Shown here one piece after another: positions 53,889 through 63,994 of a stretch of DNA of 64,000 nucleotides. Numbering within the stretch: the stretch's first letter is position 1; each line of letters starts with the position of its first letter. Both the position numbers and the translations under genes were made by a program. The notes under the pieces are model-generated. The model made no database searches, was not told where the DNA came from, and saw nothing but the letters and a program-made list of their open reading frames with translations. The DNA lies in the NCBI RefSeq assembly GCF_039541235.1, contig NZ_BAABFV010000001.1:620001-684000 (forward strand), in the 5' to 3' direction. The DNA is from Kangiella marina. Its GTDB lineage: Bacteria > Pseudomonadota > Gammaproteobacteria > Enterobacterales > Kangiellaceae.

Positions 53889-54596
53889 ATGGCTAGACAA
53901 CCCATTAAATCTGCGGCTAAAAAATCCAAGCCAAAGTCTCCAACAGTAAAACAGCTTGAAGCTGCTGAAAAGAAAACTGCAACTGCAGCTAAGAAAGCTC
54001 GTGACGCTGCCAAGAAAGCAAATGACAAAGCTAAGGTTGCTGCTAAAAAAGCAAAAGACAAAGCTAATAAAACGAACAAAGCTGCTGCAAAGAAAGCCAA
54101 AGATGCAGCGCGTAAAGCTAAAACAGCTGTTAGCCAAGCTGTAAAAGCTCAAGATAAAGCAAAACAAGCACTAGCCGACGGTAAAGCAGTTGCTAGAAAA
54201 CAAGACGCTCTAGAGAAAGCAATTGCCAAGTTTGAAAAAGACTGGGCTGCTAAAGAAGAGAAAAAAGTTAAAGCTGCAGAGAAAAAGCGTGTTGCACGTG
54301 AAAAAGCAGCAGCTAAGAAAGCAGCAGCTAAGAAAAAAGCTGCTGAAAAGAAAAAGAAAGCAAAAGCTAAGGCTAAAGCTGCAGCAGCTAAAAAGAAAGC
54401 TGCTACAAAAAAGAAAGCTCCAGCCAAGAAGAAAGCTCCTGCAAAGAAAAAGTCAGCTAAGAAAAAAGCACCAGCCAAGAAAAAGGCTCCTGCTAAAAAG
54501 AAAGCCCCAGCTAAGAAAAAAGCTCCGGCTAAGAAGAAAGCTGCTACAAAAAAGAAAGCTCCAGCTAAGAAACGTGTTACTAAGAAGAAAAAGTAA
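53889..54596 (+). CDS. Histone H1-like lysine/alanine-rich protein (AlgP-like)
   Basis: 235 residues from ATG 53889; an upstream in-frame TTG at 53844 is inside the palindrome and has no ribosome site, while AGGGGA lies nine bases before this ATG. Lys and Ala make up most of the protein. The first half has helix-forming AAKKAKDKANK-type segments. The last 68 residues are repeats of APAKKK, like the eukaryotic histone H1 tail and Pseudomonas AlgP. It probably binds DNA without strict sequence choice and acts in nucleoid packing or regulation. Length is likely to vary between strains because the tail is a DNA repeat. Confidence 0.82.
   Translation: MARQPIKSAAKKSKPKSPTVKQLEAAEKKTATAAKKARDAAKKANDKAKVAAKKAKDKANKTNKAAAKKAKDAARKAKTAVSQAVKAQDKAKQALADGKAVARKQDALEKAIAKFEKDWAAKEEKKVKAAEKKRVAREKAAAKKAAAKKKAAEKKKKAKAKAKAAAAKKKAATKKKAPAKKKAPAKKKSAKKKAPAKKKAPAKKKAPAKKKAPAKKKAATKKKAPAKKRVTKKKK
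54390..54593 (+). repeat. Imperfect 18-bp tandem repeats encoding APAKKK units
   Basis: About nine units of 18 bp inside the histone-like gene, encoding APAKKK with AATKKK and SAKKK variants. Codon choices differ between copies (AAG/AAA, GCT/GCA), which limits slippage, yet copy number could still vary by recombination. Confidence 0.75.
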
Positions 54597-54623
54597 TACG
54601 ACTGTAGAGTTTTACGTAAAACG

Positions 54624-54653
54624 AAAAAGCCCAGCGGATGCTGGGCTTTTTTT
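54624..54653. terminator. Bidirectional terminator
   Basis: AAGCCCAG and CTGGGCTT pair around a six-base loop, with an A-run before and a T-run after. It ends the histone-like gene and, on the minus strand, overlaps the rlmKL stop codon at 54652. Confidence 0.88.
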
Positions 54654-56805
54654 ATGAATGCTGGATTAACCAACAACGATGATGATTTCGACTATTCTTA
54701 AAGTCTGGCGGTAAGGTTTTACCCGTTATTTCCTGAACCTGATACTGTTCACCAATAGCCTCCTCCATCACAAACTTCTTAAAGTTATTCGAGAAATAGA
54801 GCTTCCCTTTAGGGGCAAGCAAGCTCATTGTCAGAGAAATGAGCTGCTCCTGATCACGCTGAACGTCAAAAGTCGTCTCCATTCGTTTAGAGTTGGAGAA
54901 GGTTGGTGGATCTAAGAAGATGACATCATACTGACGCTCACCCGACTGCTCTTCCAACCATTGCATACAGTCCGATTGAACAAAGCTATGCCCATAGGGC
55001 GTAATACCGTTAAGACTAAAATTCTTTTTAGCCCAGTCTAGGTAGGTCTTTGACATGTCGACCGTCGTCGTCGAGGCGCCGCCCATAGCCGCATAAACAC
55101 TTACCGAACCGGTGTAGGCAAATAAATTCAGAAATTTCTTACCCTCAACATCGTTCATCAGCATTTTTCGAGTTTTTCGATGATCTAAGAAAAGCCCCGT
55201 ATCAAGGTATTGCTTTAAATTAACCTGAAACTTAAAGCCATGTTCATACACCACCTTAAAGTCCTCATCACCGGACTGCTTCGTGTATTGTTGCTTCCCT
55301 TTCTGACGCTGACGCTGTTTTAAATGAACATTAACCTCAGGGATCTCTAGTAATCCCGCAGTTACTCTGACAATATCCTGCAAACGTTTGCGGCTAACTT
55401 TGTCTGGGATCTCTTTAGGTGGCATATATTCTTGAATATGAACTTCATTCTCATACACATCAATCACTGCCGCATACTCAGGAAGATCCGCATCATACAA
55501 ACGGTAACAGCTAACGTCATTTTGTTTGAGGTAAGACTTTAAGCGCTGCATATTTTTGCGCATACGATTTTTTAACATCACAGCGCCTTCAGCTAAATTA
55601 TTTTCCCAGTCCCGATTCCACTTTGTCGGATCAAAAGGTTTGTAATAGTTGTCTTCAGTAACCTCAAACAGATAAAGTTTGCAATCCAGCGCGCCGTTTT
55701 TGAACTTATACTGCTTATGAGAGCGTATCCCTACAGCTTTGGCAAACTGTTCATCCGTAGTGATAAAGGCCGCTTTCCAACCGTCGCAACGCACCTTCAT
55801 ATAGTCGCCAAAATCACGATACAACTGAGTGACTTGCTCTTCTTCACCTAACCGCTCAGCATAAGGAGGGTTCGAAAGGAGTAATCCTTTATCACTAATG
55901 GCTTCTTTTTTCGGGTGACGAATATCTTGTTCTTCAATAGTGATAAATTCTGCTAGGCCACTCGCTTGGCAGTTATCTTTAGCTAAGGGTAAGTTCTTAC
56001 GGAAACTGTCACTGCCGTAGAAGTGGTTTTTAAGCCCTTGCTTGCCCTTTTCAGCAATATCCATAGCATCGGTTAAAACCTCTTGCCACAGCGCCTCATC
56101 ATGCTGTTTCCATGATTTAAAGGCGTATTCAGGCTTGAGCAAACCTGGTGCTATCTTGGCTGCCATCATTGCAGCTTCAATAAGCAAGGTTCCGCTACCA
56201 CACATCGGATCATGAAAGTCATAACCTTGCTCGGCTAGAGCAGGCCAATCAGCTCGCAACAAGAGTGCTGCGGCTAAGTTTTCTTTTATCGGCGCGCGGC
56301 CACCCTCTTCACGATAACCACGCTGATTTAGACCGTGCCCACATAAATCGATACCGACTTTAATCTGATTGCCGTTTACCAGCGCATGCACGCGATAATC
56401 AGGGTTCTCTTTATCTACCGATGGACGCTGCTCATAACGCTCTGTGAAGTAATCGACAATAGCGTCTTTGACCTTCTGACCACCGAAGCCTGAGTGACGA
56501 ATATGCTTGTTCTTTCGGGCGACACAATTCACTAGAAAAGTTTGTTTAAAATCATAATGCCAGCTCCACTCAATGGTATTAACCTTTTGATAAAGCTCAT
56601 CCACAGAGTCAAAATTATCGTCTAGCAAGCATAAATACACTCTATTCGCTAATCGAGAATGTAAGCAACTGGTATAAGCCAGCTTGAGATCACCCTCAAA
56701 GGCAATGTGCGTAGGATGTTCTTTTATATTGGTTGCGCCAAAAGACTCAAGTTCGTCGGCAAGCAAACCTTCGACACCTTTAGGACAAATCGCGTAAAAC
56801 TGCAT
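54652..56805 (-). CDS. rlmL: Bifunctional 23S rRNA methyltransferase RlmKL
   Basis: 717 residues, the fused form. A THUMP domain (about 45-155) is followed by the RlmL methyltransferase with DPMCGSGTLLIEAAMMAAK and the LLSNPPYAERLGEEEQ catalytic motif (m2G2445). The C-terminal RlmK half has FLNLFAYTGSVSVYAAMGGA for S-adenosylmethionine binding and FLDPPTFSNSKRM (m7G2069). Both modifications are in domain V of 23S rRNA. It lies downstream of pyrD on the same strand with a gap of about 25 bases. Confidence 0.95.
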   Translation of the reverse strand: MQFYAICPKGVEGLLADELESFGATNIKEHPTHIAFEGDLKLAYTSCLHSRLANRVYLCLLDDNFDSVDELYQKVNTIEWSWHYDFKQTFLVNCVARKNKHIRHSGFGGQKVKDAIVDYFTERYEQRPSVDKENPDYRVHALVNGNQIKVGIDLCGHGLNQRGYREEGGRAPIKENLAAALLLRADWPALAEQGYDFHDPMCGSGTLLIEAAMMAAKIAPGLLKPEYAFKSWKQHDEALWQEVLTDAMDIAEKGKQGLKNHFYGSDSFRKNLPLAKDNCQASGLAEFITIEEQDIRHPKKEAISDKGLLLSNPPYAERLGEEEQVTQLYRDFGDYMKVRCDGWKAAFITTDEQFAKAVGIRSHKQYKFKNGALDCKLYLFEVTEDNYYKPFDPTKWNRDWENNLAEGAVMLKNRMRKNMQRLKSYLKQNDVSCYRLYDADLPEYAAVIDVYENEVHIQEYMPPKEIPDKVSRKRLQDIVRVTAGLLEIPEVNVHLKQRQRQKGKQQYTKQSGDEDFKVVYEHGFKFQVNLKQYLDTGLFLDHRKTRKMLMNDVEGKKFLNLFAYTGSVSVYAAMGGASTTTVDMSKTYLDWAKKNFSLNGITPYGHSFVQSDCMQWLEEQSGERQYDVIFLDPPTFSNSKRMETTFDVQRDQEQLISLTMSLLAPKGKLYFSNNFKKFVMEEAIGEQYQVQEITGKTLPPDFKNSRNHHRCWLIQHS

Positions 56806-56830
56806 AATGATTCTCGATTATCAATAAATG

Positions 56831-57856
56831 TTAGCGACCGAATCGCTCTTGAATTGCTGTAGCGGCGCTGTGTACCAGCTCAGGACCTTCATAAATAAAG
56901 CCCGAATAGACTTGAACCAAAGAGGCTCCCGCTTCAATTTTTTCGACAGCAGTTTCAGCGTTATGAATCCCACCAACCCCTATCACTGGAATTTTATGGT
57001 TCATCGCTTCAACTAAGCGCTGAATAACTTTGGTTGACTGAGTGGCTAGTGGTTTGCCACTTAAACCACCTTGCTCATCGGCATTATCCATCCCTTTAAC
57101 TTGGCTTCTGTCAAAGGTGGTATTGGTCGCGATGACGCCATCCATTTCGAATTGAGTAAAGGTTTCTGCTAACTCCTGAATATTATCGCTCGACAAATCA
57201 GGCGCAATCTTAATCGCAAGTGGCTTGTAGACACCGTATTCCTTGTGTAGCTGATGTTGTTTCTCTTTTAAACTGCCCAACAGAGCTTTTAAAGTCTCTC
57301 CAAACTGCAAGTCACGTAAACCAGGAGTATTTGGCGAAGAAATATTCACCACCATATAATCCGCTTTTTGATAGATTTTCTCCATCCCGATCAAGTAATC
57401 GTCAACAGCACTCTCTACTGGGGTATCAAAGTTCTTACCAATATTGATGCCTAGCACACCGTCATAACTCGCGCCGTTAACGTTTTCCAACAACTGCTCA
57501 ACGCCGTCATTGTTAAAGCCCATGCGATTCACAATCGCTTCAGCTTCTTTAATTCTAAACAACCGTGGCTTAGGGTTACCGGGCTGGGGGCGAGGCGTTA
57601 CCGTACCAACTTCCACAAAGCCAAATCCCAGACTACTGAGGGCATCGACATACTCACCATTTTTGTCTAAACCAGCAGCCAAGCCAACACGATTAGGGAA
57701 CTTGATGCCCATCACTTCCACCGGGTCATCCACTGCTGGCTTTGCCAGTAAGCCTGTCAGACTCAATTTTTGTGCCAGCTTTAGTGAGTTCAGTGAGAGA
57801 TGATGTGAACGCTCAGCATCGAGCTGGAATAAGATAGAACGGAGTAACGAATACAT
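56831..57856 (-). CDS. pyrD: Quinone-dependent dihydroorotate dehydrogenase
   Basis: 341 residues, class 2. The N-terminal helices (YSLLRSILFQLDAERSHHLSLNSL) bind membrane and quinone. FMN barrel motifs: KFPNRVGLAAGLDKNGEY, GFVEVGTVTPRPQPGNPKPRLFR, VNISSPNTPGLRDLQ with the catalytic serine, and GVGGIHNAETAVEKIEAGASLVQVYSGF. It oxidises dihydroorotate to orotate in pyrimidine synthesis and passes electrons to ubiquinone. Probably co-transcribed with rlmL. Confidence 0.95.
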   Translation of the reverse strand: MYSLLRSILFQLDAERSHHLSLNSLKLAQKLSLTGLLAKPAVDDPVEVMGIKFPNRVGLAAGLDKNGEYVDALSSLGFGFVEVGTVTPRPQPGNPKPRLFRIKEAEAIVNRMGFNNDGVEQLLENVNGASYDGVLGINIGKNFDTPVESAVDDYLIGMEKIYQKADYMVVNISSPNTPGLRDLQFGETLKALLGSLKEKQHQLHKEYGVYKPLAIKIAPDLSSDNIQELAETFTQFEMDGVIATNTTFDRSQVKGMDNADEQGGLSGKPLATQSTKVIQRLVEAMNHKIPVIGVGGIHNAETAVEKIEAGASLVQVYSGFIYEGPELVHSAATAIQERFGR

Positions 57857-57897
57857 AAAATTCCCAATCAGTACAGTATGTTAGGCTAGAAAAGCAA

Positions 57898-57920
57898 AGG
57901 CCAGCATTGAAAGCTGGCCT
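57898..57920 (-). terminator. Terminator of topA
   Basis: AGGCCAGC and GCTGGCCT, perfect eight-base arms around seven bases, 30 bases after the topA stop. On the minus strand it is followed by TTTGCTTTT, a broken T-run. Confidence 0.65.
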
Positions 57921-57950
57921 ATTTTAACGTATTTGTCTGTTTGTTGGCAG

Positions 57951-60578
57951 TTATTCTTTCTCCTGCCACTTACCATTCTTATAAAACGCCGCCCAACCGC
58001 TGGCCTTACCATCATCTTTAACGCCAGCAACATACTGTTCCTTGGTTTTACGGCTGAACTTCACAAAAGTTCGATTACCGTCAGGATCTTTCACCGGCGC
58101 TTTGGCCAAGAATTTATACTTAGGATCTAGCTGGTCTTCAACTAACTTAACCTCGTCTACCGCTGGCGCTCGTGTTTCGCGGTTCTTTGGAAACTTACTC
58201 GCGGCCAAGAAAATACCCGCAGCACCATCACGCAGCACATAGTGATCATCCACTTTTTCACACTGCAAGTCCGGCATTGGGATCGGATCCGCTTTTGGCG
58301 GTGCCGGCTCACCATTTTTTAGGAGCTTACGTGTATTTTTACAATCTTCACTGGTGCAGCCAAAATATTTACCGAAGCGACCGGTCTTAAGCTGCATTTC
58401 ACTACCACACTTGTCACAATCTAAGACTGGACCGTCGTAGCCTTTAATTTTGTACTCGCCCTTTTCAATTTCGTAACCGTCACAATCAGGGTTATTACCA
58501 CAGATGAACAGCTTCGTTTGTTCATCCACTAAATAATCATCCATGGTCGAGTTACACTTAGGGCAACGTTTGCGACTGTGAAGGTAACGCGCCTCTTCAT
58601 CGTCATCAGCAGCGACAAACTCTTCGCCCGGAATCAAGTTCACCGTATTTTTGCAGCGCTCTTTAGGCGGTAAGGAGTAACCCGTACAGCCTAAGAAAAC
58701 GCCCGTACTGGCATTCCTAATCGCTAAATGATGTTCACCACACTTTTCACACTGAATCTCAGTTTCAACAGCTTCATTGCGACGCATACCGCCGTCGTCT
58801 TCAGATTGATCAGCTTTTTTCAGTTGTTCGGAAAACTCATCATAAAATTCATCCAGCGTAATTCGCCAGTCAGAGCGTCCCTTTGCGATTTCATCCAAGT
58901 GCTTTTCCATCGTTGCGGTAAAAGAGTAATCCAATAAATCATCGAAACTCTCAACCAAACGATCAGTAACAATTTCACCCATCTTTTGCGCGTAAAATCG
59001 CTTATTATCAAGCCGCACGTAGCCACGATCTTGAATCGTCGAAATAATTGATGCGTAAGTTGATGGACGACCAATGCCACGCTTTTCTAACTCTTTCACC
59101 AACGCCGCTTCAGAGTAACGCGCTGGCGGTTTCGTAAAGTGCTGCTTAGGATCGAGCTTCTGTAACCTAAGCGCTTCGCCTTCTTTAACATTCGGCAGTT
59201 CTTGGTCTTCTTTACTACGGCTTTGCATCGGCTGAACCTTTGTCCAACCATCAAATCTCATCACGCGACCACGAGCTTTCAGCTCATAATCACCAGCCGT
59301 CACTTTAAGGCTCGTCACATCAAACTCAGCCGGAGTCATCTGGCATGCCACAAATTGACGCCAAATCAGTTCATAAAGACGCTCCGCATCTTTTTCCATA
59401 TTTTTCAGCTGAGTCACACGAACATTCACATCCGACGGACGTATCGCTTCGTGCGCTTCTTGAGCACCCTCTTTACTGGAGTAGATATTTGGGTCACTCG
59501 GTAAATACTTAGCGCCATATTGATCATTAATATGATCGCGACAAGCCGCCACAGCATCCTGACTCAAGTTCATGGAGTCGGTACGCATGTAGGTAATATA
59601 ACCCGCTTCATACAAGCGCTGCGCCATCATCATGGTTTTCTTCACACCATAACCTAAACGCGTACTTGCTGCTTGTTGCAAAGTTGAAGTAATAAAAGGT
59701 TTAGGTGCTTTACTTTTTTGCGGCTTATCTTCACGAGATGAAACGCTATAACTGTGTTGCTTTAGCTCTTCTAACGCTTTATTGGTATCCGCTTCATTGG
59801 TTGGCTTAAAAGTCTTACCTTGATGCTTGTTAACCATCAAACGCAGCTCATTATCGCTCTGCGTCAAGGTATCTGCATGAACATCCCAATATTCTTCAGG
59901 AATAAAAGCACGGATCTCACGTTCACGCTCTACCAGCAGACGTACCGCTACAGATTGCACTCGCCCTGCTGATAAACCCCGTGAAATTTTACGCCATAAC
60001 AGTGGCGACACCATAAAGCCAACCACACGATCTAAGAAACGACGCGCCTGCTGGGCATGAACATAATTCATGTCCAAGATACCCGGCTTTTGGAACGCTT
60101 CTTGAATCGCTTTTTTTGTAATTTCGTTAAAGATAACGCGCTTAAAGCGTGTATCTTCACCACCTAAAGACTCGCGTAAGTGCCAGGCAATGGCCTCTCC
60201 TTCTCTATCCAAATCCGTTGCGAGATAGATTTCATCGGCGTCTTTAGCCAGTTTTTTTAATTCGTTTAATACTTTTTCTTTTCCGGGTAACACCTCATAA
60301 GTCGCATCCCAGCCTTGTTCAGGGTTAATCCCCATGCGGTCAAACAGCGCTTGTTTTTCTTTGCGTGCTTTATGCTTGGCTTTTTCTTCTGGCGACAGCT
60401 TACGGGTTTCAGCAGCCTTTCGCGCACGCTCTTTAGCGTCCACCGGCTTCTTTTTTGAACCTGTTGGCAAGTCACGGATATGGCCTACACTGGACTTAAC
60501 CACGTAGTCATTACCAAGATATTTGTTGATGGTTTTCGCCTTTGCTGGCGACTCCACGATCACTAAGGATTTACCCAT
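57951..60578 (-). CDS. topA: DNA topoisomerase I
   Basis: 875 residues, full-length type IA enzyme. Toprim domain at the start ([32 protein letters not shown]). The active-site tyrosine is Y330 in [15 protein letters not shown]. Three C-terminal four-cysteine zinc ribbons follow (CEKCGEHHL..., [10 protein letters not shown]..., [10 protein letters not shown]...), then a basic tail. It relaxes negative supercoils through a transient 5'-phosphotyrosine link, preventing hypersupercoiling behind RNA polymerase. Confidence 0.96.
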   Translation of the reverse strand: MGKSLVIVESPAKAKTINKYLGNDYVVKSSVGHIRDLPTGSKKKPVDAKERARKAAETRKLSPEEKAKHKARKEKQALFDRMGINPEQGWDATYEVLPGKEKVLNELKKLAKDADEIYLATDLDREGEAIAWHLRESLGGEDTRFKRVIFNEITKKAIQEAFQKPGILDMNYVHAQQARRFLDRVVGFMVSPLLWRKISRGLSAGRVQSVAVRLLVEREREIRAFIPEEYWDVHADTLTQSDNELRLMVNKHQGKTFKPTNEADTNKALEELKQHSYSVSSREDKPQKSKAPKPFITSTLQQAASTRLGYGVKKTMMMAQRLYEAGYITYMRTDSMNLSQDAVAACRDHINDQYGAKYLPSDPNIYSSKEGAQEAHEAIRPSDVNVRVTQLKNMEKDAERLYELIWRQFVACQMTPAEFDVTSLKVTAGDYELKARGRVMRFDGWTKVQPMQSRSKEDQELPNVKEGEALRLQKLDPKQHFTKPPARYSEAALVKELEKRGIGRPSTYASIISTIQDRGYVRLDNKRFYAQKMGEIVTDRLVESFDDLLDYSFTATMEKHLDEIAKGRSDWRITLDEFYDEFSEQLKKADQSEDDGGMRRNEAVETEIQCEKCGEHHLAIRNASTGVFLGCTGYSLPPKERCKNTVNLIPGEEFVAADDDEEARYLHSRKRCPKCNSTMDDYLVDEQTKLFICGNNPDCDGYEIEKGEYKIKGYDGPVLDCDKCGSEMQLKTGRFGKYFGCTSEDCKNTRKLLKNGEPAPPKADPIPMPDLQCEKVDDHYVLRDGAAGIFLAASKFPKNRETRAPAVDEVKLVEDQLDPKYKFLAKAPVKDPDGNRTFVKFSRKTKEQYVAGVKDDGKASGWAAFYKNGKWQEKE

Positions 60579-60732
60579 AAAAGAATCTTTTTCTTTGAAA
60601 TCAATGATTTACTAGTTTTATATATACAAAAAACAGGGCAACTAATGTGGGCTGACCTGTCTATCCTTTTTTATTAATAACAATCAAAGCTAGTCGGTGT
60701 CTACCTTTATTTTACTTTAACCGACTTTTTGT

Positions 60733-60762
60733 TGGCCTATTGGTTGGGTAAACAGTAGGCCA
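60733..60762. terminator. Hairpin downstream of the YbbP-type gene
   Basis: TGGCCTA and TAGGCCA, perfect seven-base arms 16 bases apart, just after the permease stop at 60771 on the minus strand. No T-run follows; weak terminator at best. Confidence 0.35.
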
Positions 60763-60770
60763 TCTTAAGA

Positions 60771-63260
60771 TTAGTATTCTCGTAACACTTGATGTGCAGG
60801 TTGGTTTAAAAGGTGACGCAATCCCAACCAGCCAGTGATTCCAATAAAGCTTACGCTTAGTAGCGGAACCCACAACCAGTACCAAGGATGAAGCACCAGA
60901 TCGATGTCGAAAGCTTGCGAGTACAGAATATTAACCAAGACTTCGCCGCCTATGACACCAAGCACCCCGGAGAATAAACCCAGCAATACCAGTTCGGCTA
61001 AAATACTGGCACGGATAAACTTCTTGCGAGCCCCTAATGCTTTTAATAGCGTTGCCGATAACAAGCGCTCTTCTCGACTGACTTGAAGCACCGCATACAA
61101 CACCGCAATTCCGGCTAGCAGCACGAACAGCATAATAAACTCAACCGCCATGGTGACCTGATCGAGAATCGACTGAACCTGCTCCATAATGGCATCAAGT
61201 TCAATAATGGTTACGGTTGGCATCTGCTTTAAGATCTGGTTCAGCACAGGCTTATCTTCAAGCGGCAAATGAAAACTGGTGATATAACTCGCCGGAAAAC
61301 CATCGAGCCCACCCGGTTCAAAAATAATAAAGAAGTTCGGCTGGAACGAATCCCACTGAATAGAGCGTAGGTTTGTAATTTCACCCTCAACCTCTAAACC
61401 ACCGATTGAAAACTTGAGAACATCTCCAATCTCAAGCCCCAACCGTTCAGCCAACTCTTCACCGACAGACAATTCCGCGCGGTCATCAGCAACATCGGCC
61501 TCAGACCACCACTCGCCCTTAGTCACTGCATTCGCTTTAGGGACGTCAGCCATCCACGTTAGGTTCAGCTCACGACGAACCGCACCGACGCGTTGCTCGT
61601 TTTCATCCAGAGCTTCCTCCAGCGACATATCGTTTAAACCAACCACGCGGCCACGCACCATCGGATAAATCCCCTCGGTACTGACGTTACTCTCTTCAAG
61701 TAACTGCTCCAGCGGTTCAACTTCTTGTTCTTGCACATTGACTAAGAAATGGTTTGGCGCGCCTTCTGGTAACTGACTTTGCCACTCGCTCAAGAGTTCA
61801 CTGCGCAACAATACCGTCGACAACATAATGATAAACGCCAAGCCAAAAGCGCTGATTTGGCTGATAGTAAAGGCTGGATATTGCTTTAACTGACCGACAC
61901 CAAAGCGTATCGGCAGTGATCCTCGCTTACTCAACCACACGCCCACTTTGAAAATAAACCAAGCGATTAGGCGTATCAAAAGATAAGTCACCACGGCAAC
62001 GGCTAAGAGTATCCCAACTAATAAGGTTGACTGACTTTGCCACCACATCAATAACGCCATGACACTGATTGCCAATAAATAAATGATCCAACTCGACATC
62101 GCTCTCGGCAGCAATTCTTTTCTCAACACTCGCAGCGGCGGAACTTTGGCAATTTGTAGAAATGACGGCAAGGCAAAGCCTAGCAATACCACCAAACCAC
62201 TCAATGTCCCGGTTAACACGGGCGCCAGACCAACGCCAACCATGGGTTTTGGTAAGAAATCAGAGAATTGATTAATGATCAGCGACTGAAGGCCTAAACC
62301 TAACGCCAAACCAAGTCCTGAGCCAATCAAACCGATCATCAACAGTTGCCATAAATACAGTTTATGGACCTGACGGATCTGCATGCCTAGACAACGATAA
62401 ATCGCTGAGTAATCAAAATGTCGCTGACTATAACGACCAGCGGCAACGGCAATCGCTACACCAGCCAAAACAACCGAGATCAAACTCGCTAAGCGTAAAA
62501 AAGTTTCAGCGCGATCCAGTGCAGCCTTAAGCGCTGGCGTACCTTCTTTGCCGCCAGTGATCTTTTGCGATGGATTTTTCTGCGACTTTAACCACTGAAT
62601 ATAAGGCTCGCGTATATCGGGCTGACCTGCAATAAACAAGGTGTGCTGTAAACGACTACCTTCTTGAACGATGTTGGCTTTTTGCACATCCTCAAGATTA
62701 ATCAACACTTTCGGCGCTACGTTAAACACTTCGCTCGCTTGGCCGGGAGCCGCCACGATAACACCGTCGACAGTAAGTTGAATCGAACCAAAATCGATGG
62801 TATCGCCAACCTCAACCCCTAAAATGCCTAAGATTCTAGGCTCAAGCCAAATAGTCCCGGGCTTAGGCTGGGCTTGTTGCACGACGCCTTGGGTAAAGGG
62901 TTTATCCGCAATTTCAATGGTGCCTTTCAGCGGGAACTTGCCACCCAGTGCTCTTACACTGACTAACTGAAAATTATCACTATTGGATAACACGGTTGCG
63001 AACGATTGCGACTTAGTGATCGCTAAACCATCGCTAACTCCACGCTCAATCCATGACTCATCAACCGCTCTTGGCGAATCGAAGGTATAATCTGCCCCCA
63101 AGAACTCACTGCTCTGCTCGCCCATAGCCCGATGAACTCGGTCCGTGATCGAGCCAATCGCCACCATCGCCATTACCGCAATGGTTAGTGCGAACAACAA
63201 GACTTTGACTTCGCCAGCGTTCCAGTCACGGCGAAAAGTGCGTAACGCCATTCTCAACAT
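60771..63260 (-). CDS. ABC transporter permease, YbbP-type (FtsX-like)
   Basis: 829 residues. The MacB/FtsX pattern of four membrane helices around large periplasmic domains is duplicated here: an N-terminal FtsX unit (helices at about 20-40 and 255-400) and a C-terminal unit (about 700-825). LMFVLLAGIAVLYAVLQVSREERLLSATLLKALGARKKFIRA is the typical FtsX coupling region. It pairs with the ATPase two bases upstream. In E. coli YbbAP sits next to the tesA lipase gene and is thought to help move lipid-like molecules; here no tesA is visible. Confidence 0.9.
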   Translation of the reverse strand: MLRMALRTFRRDWNAGEVKVLLFALTIAVMAMVAIGSITDRVHRAMGEQSSEFLGADYTFDSPRAVDESWIERGVSDGLAITKSQSFATVLSNSDNFQLVSVRALGGKFPLKGTIEIADKPFTQGVVQQAQPKPGTIWLEPRILGILGVEVGDTIDFGSIQLTVDGVIVAAPGQASEVFNVAPKVLINLEDVQKANIVQEGSRLQHTLFIAGQPDIREPYIQWLKSQKNPSQKITGGKEGTPALKAALDRAETFLRLASLISVVLAGVAIAVAAGRYSQRHFDYSAIYRCLGMQIRQVHKLYLWQLLMIGLIGSGLGLALGLGLQSLIINQFSDFLPKPMVGVGLAPVLTGTLSGLVVLLGFALPSFLQIAKVPPLRVLRKELLPRAMSSWIIYLLAISVMALLMWWQSQSTLLVGILLAVAVVTYLLIRLIAWFIFKVGVWLSKRGSLPIRFGVGQLKQYPAFTISQISAFGLAFIIMLSTVLLRSELLSEWQSQLPEGAPNHFLVNVQEQEVEPLEQLLEESNVSTEGIYPMVRGRVVGLNDMSLEEALDENEQRVGAVRRELNLTWMADVPKANAVTKGEWWSEADVADDRAELSVGEELAERLGLEIGDVLKFSIGGLEVEGEITNLRSIQWDSFQPNFFIIFEPGGLDGFPASYITSFHLPLEDKPVLNQILKQMPTVTIIELDAIMEQVQSILDQVTMAVEFIMLFVLLAGIAVLYAVLQVSREERLLSATLLKALGARKKFIRASILAELVLLGLFSGVLGVIGGEVLVNILYSQAFDIDLVLHPWYWLWVPLLSVSFIGITGWLGLRHLLNQPAHQVLREY

Positions 63261-63262
63261 AA

Positions 63263-63994
63263 TTATTGCTCCGCAGCCTGATCTTGAGAAACTTGATCTT
63301 GCAAAACTTGCTCTTGAGAAGCTTCGGCAGCATTATCAGCAACCACTTTACCGCCTTCCAAACGAACAATGCGCTGACAGCGTTCTGCTAAACGGTCATC
63401 ATGGGTCACTAACACTAACGTTGTCCCTAACTGCTTATTTAAATCGAATAATAAGTCACTAACCTTGTCACCATTCTTTGTATCAAGGTTTCCCGTCGGC
63501 TCGTCGGCAAAAAGGATTTTAGGCTCACTAGCAAAAGCGCGCGCAATCGCTACTCGCTGTTGCTCACCACCTGATAGTTGGTTTGGGTAATGCTGTAAGC
63601 GGTCTTTTAACCCCACTTTTTCCAACAGTTCAGTAGCACGCTGCTTAGCGCGGTCCTGCTCTTTCAACTCAATAGGCAGCATCACATTTTCCAGCGCACT
63701 CAAGCCGGGTAACAAATGGAACGACTGGAACACAAAGCCAACATTGTGCGCCCTCACGGCAGCACGCTGATCTTCATCCAACTCGTGCAAAGGCTCGCCT
63801 GCTAAGTGAACTTCGCCCCCCGTCGGCAGGTCTAAGCCAGCCAGTAGTGACAATAATGTTGACTTACCAGAACCGGATACACCAACAATAGCAACCGTAT
63901 CCCGTTCATTTACGGTTAAACTAACGTCAGATAGAATGGTTAAATCATGACCTTGAGAGTTAACAGTTTTGGTTAATTCTTGTGTTCGTAACAT
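63263..63994 (-). CDS. ABC transporter ATPase, YbbA-type
   Basis: 243 residues, LolD/MacB-like ATPase. Walker A GVSGSGKST (38-46), signature LSGGEQQRVAIARAFASEP, Walker B ILFADEPTGNLD, H-loop VTHD. The tail of about 20 residues (rich in Gln, Ala and Asp) after the core looks disordered. The start is six bases from the window edge, so the promoter and anything upstream are out of sight. Confidence 0.9.
   Translation of the reverse strand: MLRTQELTKTVNSQGHDLTILSDVSLTVNERDTVAIVGVSGSGKSTLLSLLAGLDLPTGGEVHLAGEPLHELDEDQRAAVRAHNVGFVFQSFHLLPGLSALENVMLPIELKEQDRAKQRATELLEKVGLKDRLQHYPNQLSGGEQQRVAIARAFASEPKILFADEPTGNLDTKNGDKVSDLLFDLNKQLGTTLVLVTHDDRLAERCQRIVRLEGGKVVADNAAEASQEQVLQDQVSQDQAAEQ

Noticed and set aside
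54390-54593. Tandem repeats considered as a CRISPR array
   Set aside because: Units are contiguous 18-bp codon repeats in frame with the protein, without spacers or cas genes.
54223-54657. Second plus-strand frame over the histone-like gene (Lys/Leu/Arg-rich)
   Set aside because: Shifted reading of the same repeats; no start signal and the main frame has promoter, ribosome site and family likeness.
54149-54676. Long open frame antisense to the histone-like gene (phenylalanine/alanine-rich)
   Set aside because: It is the complement of Lys/Ala codons; repeats on one strand keep the other open. No promoter or ribosome site.
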